DNA of 64,000 nt from Salinispora fenicalii (GCF_000514815.1 NZ_KI911471.1:124001-188000); one strand, 5' to 3'. Positions 33,775-42,580 are shown, counted from the first letter of the stretch. Notes: generated from the sequence alone by a model not told the origin. Made by a program: numbers and translations.

Positions 33775-34758
33775 TCAGGTCTCGGCCAACAGTTCGAGGA
33801 CCCCGCGCTCGGCATCCTCGCGGGGCATCCACCGACCGACCGGCGCCAGCACTCCATCGTGGTAAAGATCCACCACCCGGGGATCGACATAGGACGTACG
33901 GGCCACCGTGGGGGTATTCCCGAGCAGCCCTGCCACCTCACGCATCACCGCGGCCACCGCGCGGCGGCGAGCGGTGGCCGACCGCTGGCCGCCAGCAGCG
34001 GCCAACCCAGTGGCCGCCAAAACGGTGGCGTGCCAGGTCCGGAAATCCTTCGCGGTCATCTCCCCACCGCTGGCCACCCGCAGATACCCGTTCACATCAT
34101 CTCGGCGCACGTCCCGCCAGTGCCGGCCGTCCCAGTAGCCGAAGAGCCGAGCCGCAGCGCGCCGGCGACGTCGCAGGTTGGCCAGGACCCGACACAGCAC
34201 CGGATCCTCAATCCAACGAAGTTGTTCGACGCCACCCTTCGCCGGAAACTCAAGGACCATGCAGCCGCGGCGGGAGTAGGCGTGCTCCGGACGCAAAGTA
34301 GACACCCCGAACGTCGGATCGTCGCCGGCCGCGTACTGCTCGCTGCCCACCCGGAAGGCACCCAGGTCCAGCAGTCGAGCCACAGTGGCCAATACCCGAT
34401 CCCGGTTCAGCCCCCGACCGTCGAGGTCCTCCGCGATGCGCTCGCGCAACCGGGGCAACCGCCGGGCCACCTCGAGCACGTGGTCAAACTTCGCCTCGTC
34501 TCGCTTGCGCCGCCACTCCGGGTGATACAAGTACTGTCGACGACCAGCAGCGTCAATGCCGATGGCCTGGATATGCCCATTCGGATGCGGCGAGATCCAC
34601 ACGTCCTGCCAGGCCGGTGGGATGACGAGGTCACGCAGGCGTGCCAGCCGATCCGGATCACGGACCGGCTCGCCGGCCGGATCATAGAAGCCCCAGCCCC
34701 GGCCGCGCCGGTGGCGCCGGTAGCCGGGCCGGCCCGGATCACTACGCCGCAGTCGCAC
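33775..34758 (-). CDS. DNA topoisomerase IB (poxvirus/bacterial type)
   Basis: This 327-residue enzyme relaxes supercoils by cutting one strand through a 3'-phosphotyrosine. The N-terminal recognition domain contains GFYDPAGEPVRD and IPPAWQDVWISP; the catalytic domain has the conserved Arg in FRVGSEQYA, the KxxxHP-like TAKDFRTWHATV segment, and the nucleophile Tyr290 in ARTSYVDPRVV. Bacterial TopIB is not essential and is often found in scattered genomes. GTG 34758 begins just before the conserved part and overlaps the preceding glycosyltransferase end by 17 bases, so it is the last gene of the heptose operon. An earlier start at 34812 is possible. Confidence 0.92.
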   Translation of the reverse strand: MRLRRSDPGRPGYRRHRRGRGWGFYDPAGEPVRDPDRLARLRDLVIPPAWQDVWISPHPNGHIQAIGIDAAGRRQYLYHPEWRRKRDEAKFDHVLEVARRLPRLRERIAEDLDGRGLNRDRVLATVARLLDLGAFRVGSEQYAAGDDPTFGVSTLRPEHAYSRRGCMVLEFPAKGGVEQLRWIEDPVLCRVLANLRRRRRAAARLFGYWDGRHWRDVRRDDVNGYLRVASGGEMTAKDFRTWHATVLAATGLAAAGGQRSATARRRAVAAVMREVAGLLGNTPTVARTSYVDPRVVDLYHDGVLAPVGRWMPREDAERGVLELLAET

Positions 34759-35698
34759 CGGTCGTCCGCACCATCCGCTCCACCTCGGCCACGGCGACCA
34801 GCACCTGGTCAACGTTGACCGCCGCCAGCGCCGGATGGGGGACCGTCCCGTCCGGCGCCGAATGGTCCCCGCCGCCGTCCGTCCCGAGGCACCGGTGCCA
34901 CGTCCGTTCGGGTGGCGGCCCCCAATGGGCCGGCGAGTGGGGACCGAAGAGGACCACCGAGGGAGTGCCGTAGGCGGTGGCGAGGTGGGCGATGCCGGTG
35001 TCGCCGCTGATCAGCAGGCGGGCGTGGGCGACCAGGCCGGCGAGGTGGCGCAGGTCGGTACGGCCGGCCCGTACGGTGTGCCCGGGCAGCCCGGCGAGCT
35101 GCGCGACCCGGCGGGCTAGGGGTTGCTCGGTCGCGTCGCCGGTGATGACGATCTCATGGCCGGCGCGGGCGAGCTGGCGACCGAGGGCCGCGAACCGCTC
35201 CACCGGCCAGCGTTTGCCCGGGACTTTCGAGCCTGGATGCAGCACAGTCACCCCGGTCGGGGTCCGGCCCGGTGCTGGTCGGCGCAGGCCCAGGTCAGTC
35301 GGGTCGGTCGGAACTCCGTGCCAGGCCAGGAGGCGGCACCACCGACGGACTTCATGCTCGTCGGCCCGCCAAGAGGGGCCGTCGTGGTGCCCAGCGGCCC
35401 GGTTGGCGAAGGCGAACAGTTGACGGGGGCGGGTACTGACCAGCAGGCGGTGTGACTCGGGCCCGCGGCCGTGCAGATTGACCGCCAGGTCGGGGGCGGG
35501 GCCGCGCCACCTCAGGTGAGTCAGGCCGGCGGTATCGACCAACTCGTCAATCCCGCCGATCAGCTCGACCAACGGGGCCAACCAGCGCGGGGCAAGCAAA
35601 ACCCGGCGCTCGTCGGGGTAGTAGCTCTGCAGGGCACGCAGGGCCGGCACGGCGGTGGCGAGGTCGCCGAGGCCCAGCGCACGAAGGATTAAGATCAC
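34742..35698 (-). CDS. Glycosyltransferase family 9, heptosyltransferase-like
   Basis: This 318-residue GT-B enzyme belongs to the family of ADP-heptose:LPS heptosyltransferases. The catalytic-type aspartate (Asp12) is in LGLGDLATAVPAL, the nucleotide-side HPGSKVPGKRWP motif begins near residue 155, and ISGDTGIAHLATAYGTPSVVLFGP is its C-terminal family signature (given here in part as GDTGIAHLATAYGTP). It overlaps the SDR upstream by GTGA. With GmhA, HldE and GmhB in the same operon, an ADP-heptose donor is the natural inference. The acceptor is unknown, and the organism should not make LPS. Confidence 0.9.
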   Translation of the reverse strand: MILILRALGLGDLATAVPALRALQSYYPDERRVLLAPRWLAPLVELIGGIDELVDTAGLTHLRWRGPAPDLAVNLHGRGPESHRLLVSTRPRQLFAFANRAAGHHDGPSWRADEHEVRRWCRLLAWHGVPTDPTDLGLRRPAPGRTPTGVTVLHPGSKVPGKRWPVERFAALGRQLARAGHEIVITGDATEQPLARRVAQLAGLPGHTVRAGRTDLRHLAGLVAHARLLISGDTGIAHLATAYGTPSVVLFGPHSPAHWGPPPERTWHRCLGTDGGGDHSAPDGTVPHPALAAVNVDQVLVAVAEVERMVRTTGATAA

Positions 35699-36381
35699 GG
35701 GTAGGAGGACTCCTGTTCAGCGCAGACGACCAACTCCCGGACGGCGCAGCCCGCGGGTTGGGTCAGGGCGAACAGGACCGCGGCGGCGGTGTCCGCGGGG
35801 TCGTTGAGGATCGCGTCGGGCCCGGGTCGGTACTGCGGGTCGCGCTCGTCGAAGAAGGCGGTACGCATGCCACCGGGGATCAACAGCGTCACACCGACCC
35901 GACCGGCGAGCTCGGCGGCGAGGGAGCGAGTGAACCCGACCACCCCGAACTTCGCCGCGCAGTACGCCGTCGCGTCGCTGACCGCCTTGACCCCCAGCGT
36001 CGAGGCGACGGTGACAATTCGGCCCCGAGACGCCTCAAGGAACGGCAGTGCCGCCCGGATGACGGCGGCGGTGGCGAGCAGGTCTACCGTGACGATCCGG
36101 TCCCAGACCTCCCCCGACAGATCGGCCAGCCGACCCGGTACATCCATTCCGGCCGCTGTCACCACGGCGTCCAGGCCGCCGTGGTTCGCGGCGAGTTCCC
36201 GGGTGGCGGCCTCGGCCGCTCGGGTATCGGCCAAATCGCACGCCGCCCACGGCACCCCCGCCGCCGGGGGCTGCCGGTCCAACACCAGCGGTCGCCCACC
36301 CGCCTCGGCCACCGCCGAGACCACCGCCGCACCCAGCCCGCTCGACCCACCGGTCACCAGGACCGTGTGCCCGGCGTTCAT
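35695..36381 (-). CDS. Classical short-chain dehydrogenase/reductase in the heptose operon
   Basis: This 228-residue NAD(P)-dependent oxidoreductase has the cofactor motif TGGSSGLG at residues 10-17 and the catalytic Ser127, Tyr140 and Lys144 (YCAAK). It is a classical, not extended, SDR. It lies between hldE and the family-9 glycosyltransferase with 4-base overlaps on both sides, so it probably acts on the heptose or on the finished glycan. It could stand in for the HldD epimerase, which is an extended SDR, or could reduce or oxidise the sugar. The sequence does not decide this. Confidence 0.88.
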   Translation of the reverse strand: MNAGHTVLVTGGSSGLGAAVVSAVAEAGGRPLVLDRQPPAAGVPWAACDLADTRAAEAATRELAANHGGLDAVVTAAGMDVPGRLADLSGEVWDRIVTVDLLATAAVIRAALPFLEASRGRIVTVASTLGVKAVSDATAYCAAKFGVVGFTRSLAAELAGRVGVTLLIPGGMRTAFFDERDPQYRPGPDAILNDPADTAAAVLFALTQPAGCAVRELVVCAEQESSYP

Positions 36382-37880
36382 CGGATCCCCGCCGAACGAT
36401 GGGTCGTCACCCCGGATGGCGGGTCTCCCCGCAGCACCGCGGTTGCCGCCGATCTGGTGGCGCTGGCCTCTCCCCGCCGATGTGCTGCCGCGATCAGGTC
36501 AGTGGTCGAGCGCCCATCCAGGTACGGCACCACCACGGTGTGCCCACCCCACCGCCGAACCAGGTCCGCCTCCGGCAACACTGGCTCGCCACCACCGGTG
36601 GCATAGTCGCCACCCTTGACCCAGATATCCGGCCGTAGCCAGGTCAGCGCCGCCTGTGGAGTCGGATCGTCAAAGACCATGACCGCATCGACGCAGCCCA
36701 ACGCGGCGAGGAGGCGGCTGCGGTCACCCTGCGACATCACCGGCCGGTCCGGACCCTTCAACGCCGCGACGCTGGCATCGGAGTTGAGGCAGACCACCAG
36801 GCAATCGCCGAGTTGACGGGCGGCCTGCAAGGTCGCCACGTGCCCCGCGTGCAGCAGGTCGAAGCAGCCTCCGGTCGCGACGACGGTGCCGCCGGCGGCG
36901 CGCACCTCGGAGACAACCGTGGCGGCAGCCGCCACGCCGACGCGCTCGGCTGGGACACCCGGCACCACTGATGGCAACGGCCCAACCGGTGGCGGCAGCA
37001 TGCTCGCCACTCCCCCACCCACCACGTACGCACACGCCTCGGCGACCGCCTCCTGCACCGCCTCGGAGACCAACGCACCTCGCCCCAGGGCGATGGCGGC
37101 GGAGGCCGCGAACCGATCCCCCGCACCGCAGGTATCCCCGTCCGCTGTGGAGACCGCGGGCACGATCAGCGGCGTCGGCCCGGCGTGGCAGAGGAGCGCT
37201 CCCTCCCCACCCATCGTCACCGCGACCGCCCGCGCCCGCCACCGCTGACGCAACTCCAGCGCCCCCCGCGACGCGGTCACCAGCCGAGTCTCGTCCGGCG
37301 GCACCTTCGCCAGCTCGCGCACCTCGGACTCGTTGGGCGTGGCCAGATGCACCCCGGGCACCGCGGCCGGCCCCCGGGGATGCGGATCCCAGACCACCGG
37401 CGCCCGGGTACCGGCCAACGCCGCCCGCAGTGCGGGCTGCCCGGCCACTCCACGGCCGTAGTCGCTGACCAGCACAGCGGCGGCCCCGGCGATGACCCGC
37501 AGCACCGCTTCCGCCGGCGGGCTGGGCTCACCGACGACACCGCCGCGGTCATGGCGCAGCAAGACCCGGCCCTGCGACCGCAGCCGGACCTTCTCCGGAG
37601 TCCCACCGGCCAGCCCAAGGGCATACACTCCGACGCCGGCCGCGGCGAGAAGCGAGCTGAGCCGGGCGGCACCGGCATCGTCGGCCAGAGCGGTCACCAG
37701 GACGACCTCGGTGTCCGCCGCCGCCGCGAACATCGCGGCCAGGCCGGCACCGCCCGGCCGGTCGGTGGACGACGTCTCGTCGAGCACCGGCGCCGGCGAG
37801 TCCGGACAGAGCCGGTTCACCGCCCCCTCCACATCCCGGTCGAGCAGGGTGTCACCGACCACCACCAGAGGTCCCCTCAC
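36378..37880 (-). CDS. hldE: Bifunctional heptose-7-phosphate kinase / heptose-1-phosphate adenylyltransferase
   Basis: HldE phosphorylates D-glycero-beta-D-manno-heptose 7-phosphate at C1 and, after GmhB removes the 7-phosphate, adenylylates it to ADP-heptose. Both domains are complete: a PfkB-type kinase (residues ~1-300) with GG at 43-44 and the GAGD motif at 252-255 (Asp255 catalytic base), and a nucleotidyltransferase (~330-475) with the HxGH motif HAGH (344-347) in TGGCFDLLHAGHV. The domain order and 500-residue length match Gram-negative HldE. GTG 37880 has the strong site GAGGAGGTAAGT. It overlaps the SDR gene and lies two bases after gmhA. Confidence 0.93.
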   Translation of the reverse strand: MRGPLVVVGDTLLDRDVEGAVNRLCPDSPAPVLDETSSTDRPGGAGLAAMFAAAADTEVVLVTALADDAGAARLSSLLAAAGVGVYALGLAGGTPEKVRLRSQGRVLLRHDRGGVVGEPSPPAEAVLRVIAGAAAVLVSDYGRGVAGQPALRAALAGTRAPVVWDPHPRGPAAVPGVHLATPNESEVRELAKVPPDETRLVTASRGALELRQRWRARAVAVTMGGEGALLCHAGPTPLIVPAVSTADGDTCGAGDRFAASAAIALGRGALVSEAVQEAVAEACAYVVGGGVASMLPPPVGPLPSVVPGVPAERVGVAAAATVVSEVRAAGGTVVATGGCFDLLHAGHVATLQAARQLGDCLVVCLNSDASVAALKGPDRPVMSQGDRSRLLAALGCVDAVMVFDDPTPQAALTWLRPDIWVKGGDYATGGGEPVLPEADLVRRWGGHTVVVPYLDGRSTTDLIAAAHRRGEASATRSAATAVLRGDPPSGVTTHRSAGIR

Positions 37881-37882
37881 AC

Positions 37883-38623
37883 TTACCTCCTCATCCCCTC
37901 GACCTGCTGCCCGTCCTCCGGCACCACCTCAACCCCGGTCCGTACCGGCCCGGCGGCCGACAGGTCGGCCGGCACCTCGGCTTCCACTCCGGTCAACGGC
38001 ACCTCCGCCACCGGCGGCCCCTCCGGCGTACCCGCGGAGGCGGCCAGGACCACCGGCAGCGCCTGCTCGACGTACTCGCAGAGCAGGTGACTGGTGACCA
38101 GGTGCAGCTCCTGGACGATCTGCCCGTCCGGCGCGGCGACGGCGAGGGTCTCGTGGCAGAGAGCGGCCAACGGATTGGGGGCGGGGCCGGTCAGCGCCCA
38201 GCAGCGCAGGCCGACCTGGTGGGCAGCCTGCGCGGCCTGGAGGAGGTTCCGGCTCCGGCCACTGCTGGACAGCAGCAGCAGGACGTCCCCGGGACGGCCG
38301 TGGGCGTACACCTGACGGGCGAAGACCTGGTCGTAGCCGTAGTCGTTGCCGATGGCGGTAAGGGCGCTGGTCTCGGCGTGCAGGGCGATGGCGGAGAAAG
38401 GCTGGCGGTCAGCACGAAGCTTGCCGACAAGTTCGGCGGTGAGGTGTTGCGCCTCGGCGGCACTACCGCCGTTGCCGGCCACCAGCAGCCGACCACCACC
38501 AGCGAGAGTACGGGCGAGCTCGGCTCCCCAGGCGGGGAGTCGCCGGGCGGCCCGGCGATACGACGGCAACGCAGCGGTGAGCCCCGCCAGGTGCTCCTCC
38601 AGCAGCGACCGAGCCGGCGTCAT
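37883..38623 (-). CDS. gmhA: Phosphoheptose isomerase (SIS domain)
   Basis: GmhA converts sedoheptulose 7-phosphate to D-glycero-D-manno-heptose 7-phosphate, the first step to ADP-heptose. The SIS fold carries GNGGSAAEAQHLTAELVGK, with His60 and Glu64, and QELHLVTSH, with Gln171 and His179. These match the zinc and catalytic residues His61, Glu65, Gln172 and His180 of the E. coli enzyme with a shift of one. The 246-residue protein has about 55 extra C-terminal residues of low complexity compared with the E. coli enzyme. ATG 38623 overlaps the upstream glycosyltransferase stop (ATGA). Confidence 0.93.
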   Translation of the reverse strand: MTPARSLLEEHLAGLTAALPSYRRAARRLPAWGAELARTLAGGGRLLVAGNGGSAAEAQHLTAELVGKLRADRQPFSAIALHAETSALTAIGNDYGYDQVFARQVYAHGRPGDVLLLLSSSGRSRNLLQAAQAAHQVGLRCWALTGPAPNPLAALCHETLAVAAPDGQIVQELHLVTSHLLCEYVEQALPVVLAASAGTPEGPPVAEVPLTGVEAEVPADLSAAGPVRTGVEVVPEDGQQVEGMRR

Positions 38624-39840
38624 CCGGCCACCACCCGGGTCGCCCGGCCGACGGCCACCACGTCGCCGTAGACCTCCACCAGCCGCTCGGCCGTGGCCGA
38701 CCACGCGTAGCGCTCCCGAGCCCGGTCCAGCGCCGCCGCCGCGTACCCGAACCGACGAATCCGGTCGTCGAGCAGTCGCTGGATCGCGGTACCGAGCACC
38801 CGGGGGTCCCGGGCGGGTACCAGGTCACCGGTCACCCCATCCACCACCGTGTCCCGGATCCCCCCGACCGCGGTCCCCACCACCGGCACCCCGCACGCCA
38901 TCGCCTCGAGCGGGGTCAGCCCGAACGGCTCGTACCACGGCGCGGCCACCAGCAGGTCCGCTGACCGGTACCAATGGCCCATCTCCTCCCGGGGCACCGC
39001 GCCGGCCAGCTTGACCCGGTCAGCCACCCCGCAGGTGTGCGCCAAGGCGCGGAGCCGGCCCGCGTACGGGTCGGTTTCGAGGAGCCCGGCCGGCGGGCCG
39101 CCGACCACCACGCACTCCGCCTCCGGCACGTGGGCCATCGCCCGGACCACGGTCTGGAAGCCCTTCCGCTCCACCAGCCGCCCCACGGTGAGAATGCGGG
39201 GGCGGCCGTCGTCGCGTTCGGCGGTCGGACCCAGCGGGGCGAAAGTACGGAGGTTGACTCCGGAGGGGACGACCGTCATCCGCGACCGGGGCACCCCCAT
39301 CCGAACCAACTCGCCGACCTCGTCCTGGCACTGGGCGATCACCCGGTCCACCGAGCGGCCGAGTTGCCGCTCGTATCCGATCCGACGGGCCGGGCTGGTG
39401 TCCTGTACCCCCTGGTACCGCCGCTTCACCACGCCGAGCGCGTGGTACGTCTGCACCACCGGCACACCTGTCTTGCGACCGGCGGCGAGCGCGGCAAGGC
39501 CGCTCATCCAGAAGTGCGCGTGCACCACCTCCGGGGTCCACTGGTCGCCGCGCCACTGTTCCGTCAGCCAGTGGCTGAACTCCCGCATGTGTGGCAGCAA
39601 AGCGTCCTTGGCCAATGGCTCGGCCGGGCCGGCCGGGACGTGGACGACCTCGTACCCGTCCGGGCAGCGAACCGCCCCCGGCAGGTCAACGGCGTCCCAG
39701 CGGGTGTAGACCCGAACCTCATGGCCGGCCGCGGCGAGCGCTGCGGAGAGTTCGGCGACGTGCGTGTTCTGACCGCCGGCGTCCTCCCCACCGAGGACCG
39801 CGAGCGGGCTGGCGTGTTCCGAGATCATCGCGATCCGCAT
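38620..39840 (-). CDS. GT4 family glycosyltransferase in the heptose operon
   Basis: This 406-residue GT-B retaining glycosyltransferase has an N-terminal domain with ISEHASPLAVLGGEDAGGQN, a glycine-rich loop like that of sucrose- or MshA-type GT4 enzymes, and a C-terminal donor site with RILTVGRLVERKGF and the E-x7-E region PWYEPFGLTPLEAMACG. The donor and acceptor are not evident. The start overlaps the end of the next upstream gene by 16 bases. It is one of four glycosyltransferase domains in the operon, which therefore likely builds an oligosaccharide rather than a single-sugar decoration. Confidence 0.9.
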   Translation of the reverse strand: MRIAMISEHASPLAVLGGEDAGGQNTHVAELSAALAAAGHEVRVYTRWDAVDLPGAVRCPDGYEVVHVPAGPAEPLAKDALLPHMREFSHWLTEQWRGDQWTPEVVHAHFWMSGLAALAAGRKTGVPVVQTYHALGVVKRRYQGVQDTSPARRIGYERQLGRSVDRVIAQCQDEVGELVRMGVPRSRMTVVPSGVNLRTFAPLGPTAERDDGRPRILTVGRLVERKGFQTVVRAMAHVPEAECVVVGGPPAGLLETDPYAGRLRALAHTCGVADRVKLAGAVPREEMGHWYRSADLLVAAPWYEPFGLTPLEAMACGVPVVGTAVGGIRDTVVDGVTGDLVPARDPRVLGTAIQRLLDDRIRRFGYAAAALDRARERYAWSATAERLVEVYGDVVAVGRATRVVAG

Positions 39841-40802
39841 ACTTCCTCCTCCAGCAGCCGGTCCCAGTCGGTGAGGAAACGGTCAAGGCCGTACCGGTCG
39901 CGGGCGGCACGGCGGGCGACGGCCCCCGCTCGGTGGGCGCTCGCCGGGTCCGCCAGCAGCTGACCGGTAGCGCTGAGCAGGTCGTCAACCCGGGTGGCGA
40001 GGGCGCCAGCCCCGGGCGGCACCGCCATCACGGCCTCCGTGGCGGCAAGGGCGACGACCGGCATACCGATCGTCATCGCCTCGATCAGGCTCAGCCCGAG
40101 CGAGGTCCAGCGGCACAGGTGCAGGTATGCCCGCCGCCGGGCCAACTCGGCGTGCATCCGCGCCTGGGGCAGGTCGTCGTGACTGGTCACGCGGTCGGCG
40201 GGCAGTCCAAGCCGGTCGGCGAGCCCGGTAACTTTCAGGCCGAACACGTCCAGCGGGGCGATCTCAGCGAACCGGGGCAGCAGGTCGGTACCGGTGACCC
40301 GCCACCGGCGGATCGGCTCGTTGATCACCACTGCGAGCCGCTCCAACTCGCCGCTGTAGCCGACCGTCGGCGGCACGACACCGTGGTCCACCACGGTGGT
40401 TCGGGTACCACCGGTGTCCCAGAAGAGCTGGTTGAAGGCGGTCACATGGGCGATCAACAGGTCGTCGCGGTCGGCCATCGGGTGTCGGCTGTTCGGCACC
40501 GCACCGTCCTTCGGGGTGTTGTGCTCGACGTAGATCGCCGGGAGGTCGCGGCCCGGCCGACGGCCCAGCCACTCGGTGGCCAGGGCCTCTTCCTCGGGGC
40601 GCTGCAGGAGGACCAAGTCCACCTCGGCAGTGGCCAGCTCCGACGGGGTGATCTCGACCGCGCTCTCCGGCCACGGATAGGTACGGGCCCGACCCCGGCC
40701 GTCCGGGCCGCGGTCGGGGGTGACCGGCACCAGGTAGCGATGCTTGCCGTGGACGAACGACGTCGTCCAGGAGCCGTGCACATGCCAGAGCAGGATGTTC
40801 AT
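39825..40802 (-). CDS. Glycosyltransferase (GT4-like) in the heptose operon
   Basis: This 325-residue protein starts MNILLWHVHGSWTTSFVHGKH and carries, near its end, LGLSLIEAMTIGMPVVALA, the E-x7-E type donor-site helix of GT4-like enzymes. The middle part is divergent, with PAIYVEHNTPKDG and VINEPIRRWRVTGTD. I chose ATG 40802 because it begins at a typical GT-B beta-strand and overlaps the stop of the GmhB-GT9 fusion (ATGA); the open frame runs further upstream but that part is not protein-like. The substrate is unknown. Confidence 0.85.
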   Translation of the reverse strand: MNILLWHVHGSWTTSFVHGKHRYLVPVTPDRGPDGRGRARTYPWPESAVEITPSELATAEVDLVLLQRPEEEALATEWLGRRPGRDLPAIYVEHNTPKDGAVPNSRHPMADRDDLLIAHVTAFNQLFWDTGGTRTTVVDHGVVPPTVGYSGELERLAVVINEPIRRWRVTGTDLLPRFAEIAPLDVFGLKVTGLADRLGLPADRVTSHDDLPQARMHAELARRRAYLHLCRWTSLGLSLIEAMTIGMPVVALAATEAVMAVPPGAGALATRVDDLLSATGQLLADPASAHRAGAVARRAARDRYGLDRFLTDWDRLLEEEVCGSR

Positions 40803-42580
40803 CGGCCGCTCCGGGCCAGGGCGGTGGCCCCCGCCGACCTCGGCGGTCGGGACGGCGCTACGCCGAGCAGGGTCAGCGCGGTCAACACCTCCTCGGGCCG
40901 GATCCGGCTCAGGCACGGGTGGCCGGGCACGGGGCAGGTGGCGGCGCGGGTGCCGCGGCAGGGGGCGTCCGGATCGCCAAGCCGCACAGTCGGCACCCGC
41001 CACGGCCCCCACTGACCGAACGGGACGGTTGGGGCGAAGAGGCTGACTACCGGTATGCCGTACGCGGCGGCGAGATGGGCCGGGCCGGTGTTGCCGACGA
41101 TCACCGCGGCGGCACCGGCGACGGTCGCGGCCAGCTCGGCCAGTTCAGTCCCGCCACCGAGGTCAACAGCGTCTCCGCCGGCCACGTGGGCGGTCAGCGC
41201 CACCTCGTCCGGACCGCCGGTGACCACGACCCGGTGGCCCACGTGGACCAGGGTCCGGACGAGCTCCACTGCCAGGTCCGGCGGCAGCCCCCGGGACTGC
41301 GCCGCCGAACCGGGGTGTAGCACCACATAGCCCGGTGCGCCCGCCCGCCCGGGCGGCGGCGGCACGGGCCGCAGCCGCAGGGTCGGTTCGTCGTCGGGGG
41401 GTAGGGGGTAACCAGCAGCGGCGGCGAGCGAGAGCGCGCGTTCGGGCTCGGGGACGCCGACCGGAACGCGGTGGCGGAGGTCGAGCAGGCTTCCGGGGTA
41501 GTCGTCGCTGATCGCGCTGATCCGCCCCACACCGACAGTACGCAGCAACAGCGCCAGGGGCAGAGGAGACTGGTGGTAGCTGGTGAAGATGATTGCTTCG
41601 TCGGCGTTAACGGCGGCGAGGGTGGCGGTGAGCGCGGCGATGTCCGGGGCGGTGGTCGGTGCGGGCGCGGGATCGATCCAGGGCAGTTGGTGTACGACGA
41701 CGGTGTCCACGCCGGGTAGCAGGTCAGCGGCGGCGCGACCCCGCGGCCCGCACAACAGGACGACTCGACGCGCGTGGGCAGCGACAGCCCGGATACCCGG
41801 GCCGGTGACGACGACGTCACCAGCCGAGTCGGAGCGGACGACAAGAACGGTTCCGGTGCCTGCGCTGGAGCGCGACGGCCGGGCTGGCCCGGCCTTGACC
41901 AGGGGCGGAGCAGCGGACTCCACAGCGGTCAGCGGCGGCGGGGCCGCCGACTCAGCGGTGGACCGGTGGCTGGCCGGGGCAATAGCCGTCTGCCGGCGAA
42001 GAATCTCGGCTACCGCGGTCGACAGATCCGCGGCGACCCATGGGGCGGCGCTGGTCTCAGCGGGTCGGGTCAGTGGCGTGGGCACCAACACCGCCTGGGC
42101 GCCGGCAGCCAGAGCCGCGGTGACATCGCGGCCGATGTCACCGATCAGAACGCACCGTTGCGGTGTGGTGCCGAGCCGGCGGGCGGCGGCGTGGATCAGT
42201 TTCGGCGCGGGTTTGCGGCAGTCACACCGGTCCACTTCGTCGTGCGGGCAGACCAACCAGGCATCGAACGGGCCGAGCAGCTGCTCGACGCGGGCGTGCA
42301 CGGCCCGTAGCTGTGCCGTGGTGAACAGCCCCTTGGCCAGTCCGGACTGGTTCGTGACCACCGCCAGCCGCAAGCCCGCCGCGCGGAGCGCATCCAGCGC
42401 TACCCGTGCCCCCGGCATCGGCCGGACCCGATCCGGGTCCCCGTTGTACGGCACGTCCTCGATGAGGGTGCCATCCCGATCCAGCAGCACCGCGTCAAAC
42501 AGGCGGGGAATCCCAGCAACCCGGCCCGAGCGGGCTACTACCCGGGCCGACCTGCGCTGATCCGGCTCCACCTGTGGCAC
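40799..42580 (-). CDS. GmhB-type HAD phosphatase fused to a family-9 glycosyltransferase
   Basis: This is a two-domain protein. Residues ~24-195 form a HAD-IIIA phosphatase of the heptose-1,7-bisphosphate type: Asp34 and Asp36 in LLDRDGTLIED, the zinc-loop cysteines and histidine in CPHDEVDRCDC (111-121) and GDIGRD near 147. A ~45-residue Ala/Pro/Ser linker leads to a family-9 glycosyltransferase (~244-593) with RSDSAGDVVVTGPG, HPGSAAQSRGLP and GNTGPAHLAAAYGIPVVSLF. The fusion combines the missing phosphatase step of ADP-heptose synthesis with a heptosyltransferase-like enzyme. The start is uncertain: GTG 42580 or 42571 are plausible, and the frame stays open to 42721 in non-protein-like sequence. 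Confidence 0.87.
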   Translation of the reverse strand: MPQVEPDQRRSARVVARSGRVAGIPRLFDAVLLDRDGTLIEDVPYNGDPDRVRPMPGARVALDALRAAGLRLAVVTNQSGLAKGLFTTAQLRAVHARVEQLLGPFDAWLVCPHDEVDRCDCRKPAPKLIHAAARRLGTTPQRCVLIGDIGRDVTAALAAGAQAVLVPTPLTRPAETSAAPWVAADLSTAVAEILRRQTAIAPASHRSTAESAAPPPLTAVESAAPPLVKAGPARPSRSSAGTGTVLVVRSDSAGDVVVTGPGIRAVAAHARRVVLLCGPRGRAAADLLPGVDTVVVHQLPWIDPAPAPTTAPDIAALTATLAAVNADEAIIFTSYHQSPLPLALLLRTVGVGRISAISDDYPGSLLDLRHRVPVGVPEPERALSLAAAAGYPLPPDDEPTLRLRPVPPPPGRAGAPGYVVLHPGSAAQSRGLPPDLAVELVRTLVHVGHRVVVTGGPDEVALTAHVAGGDAVDLGGGTELAELAATVAGAAAVIVGNTGPAHLAAAYGIPVVSLFAPTVPFGQWGPWRVPTVRLGDPDAPCRGTRAATCPVPGHPCLSRIRPEEVLTALTLLGVAPSRPPRSAGATALARSGR

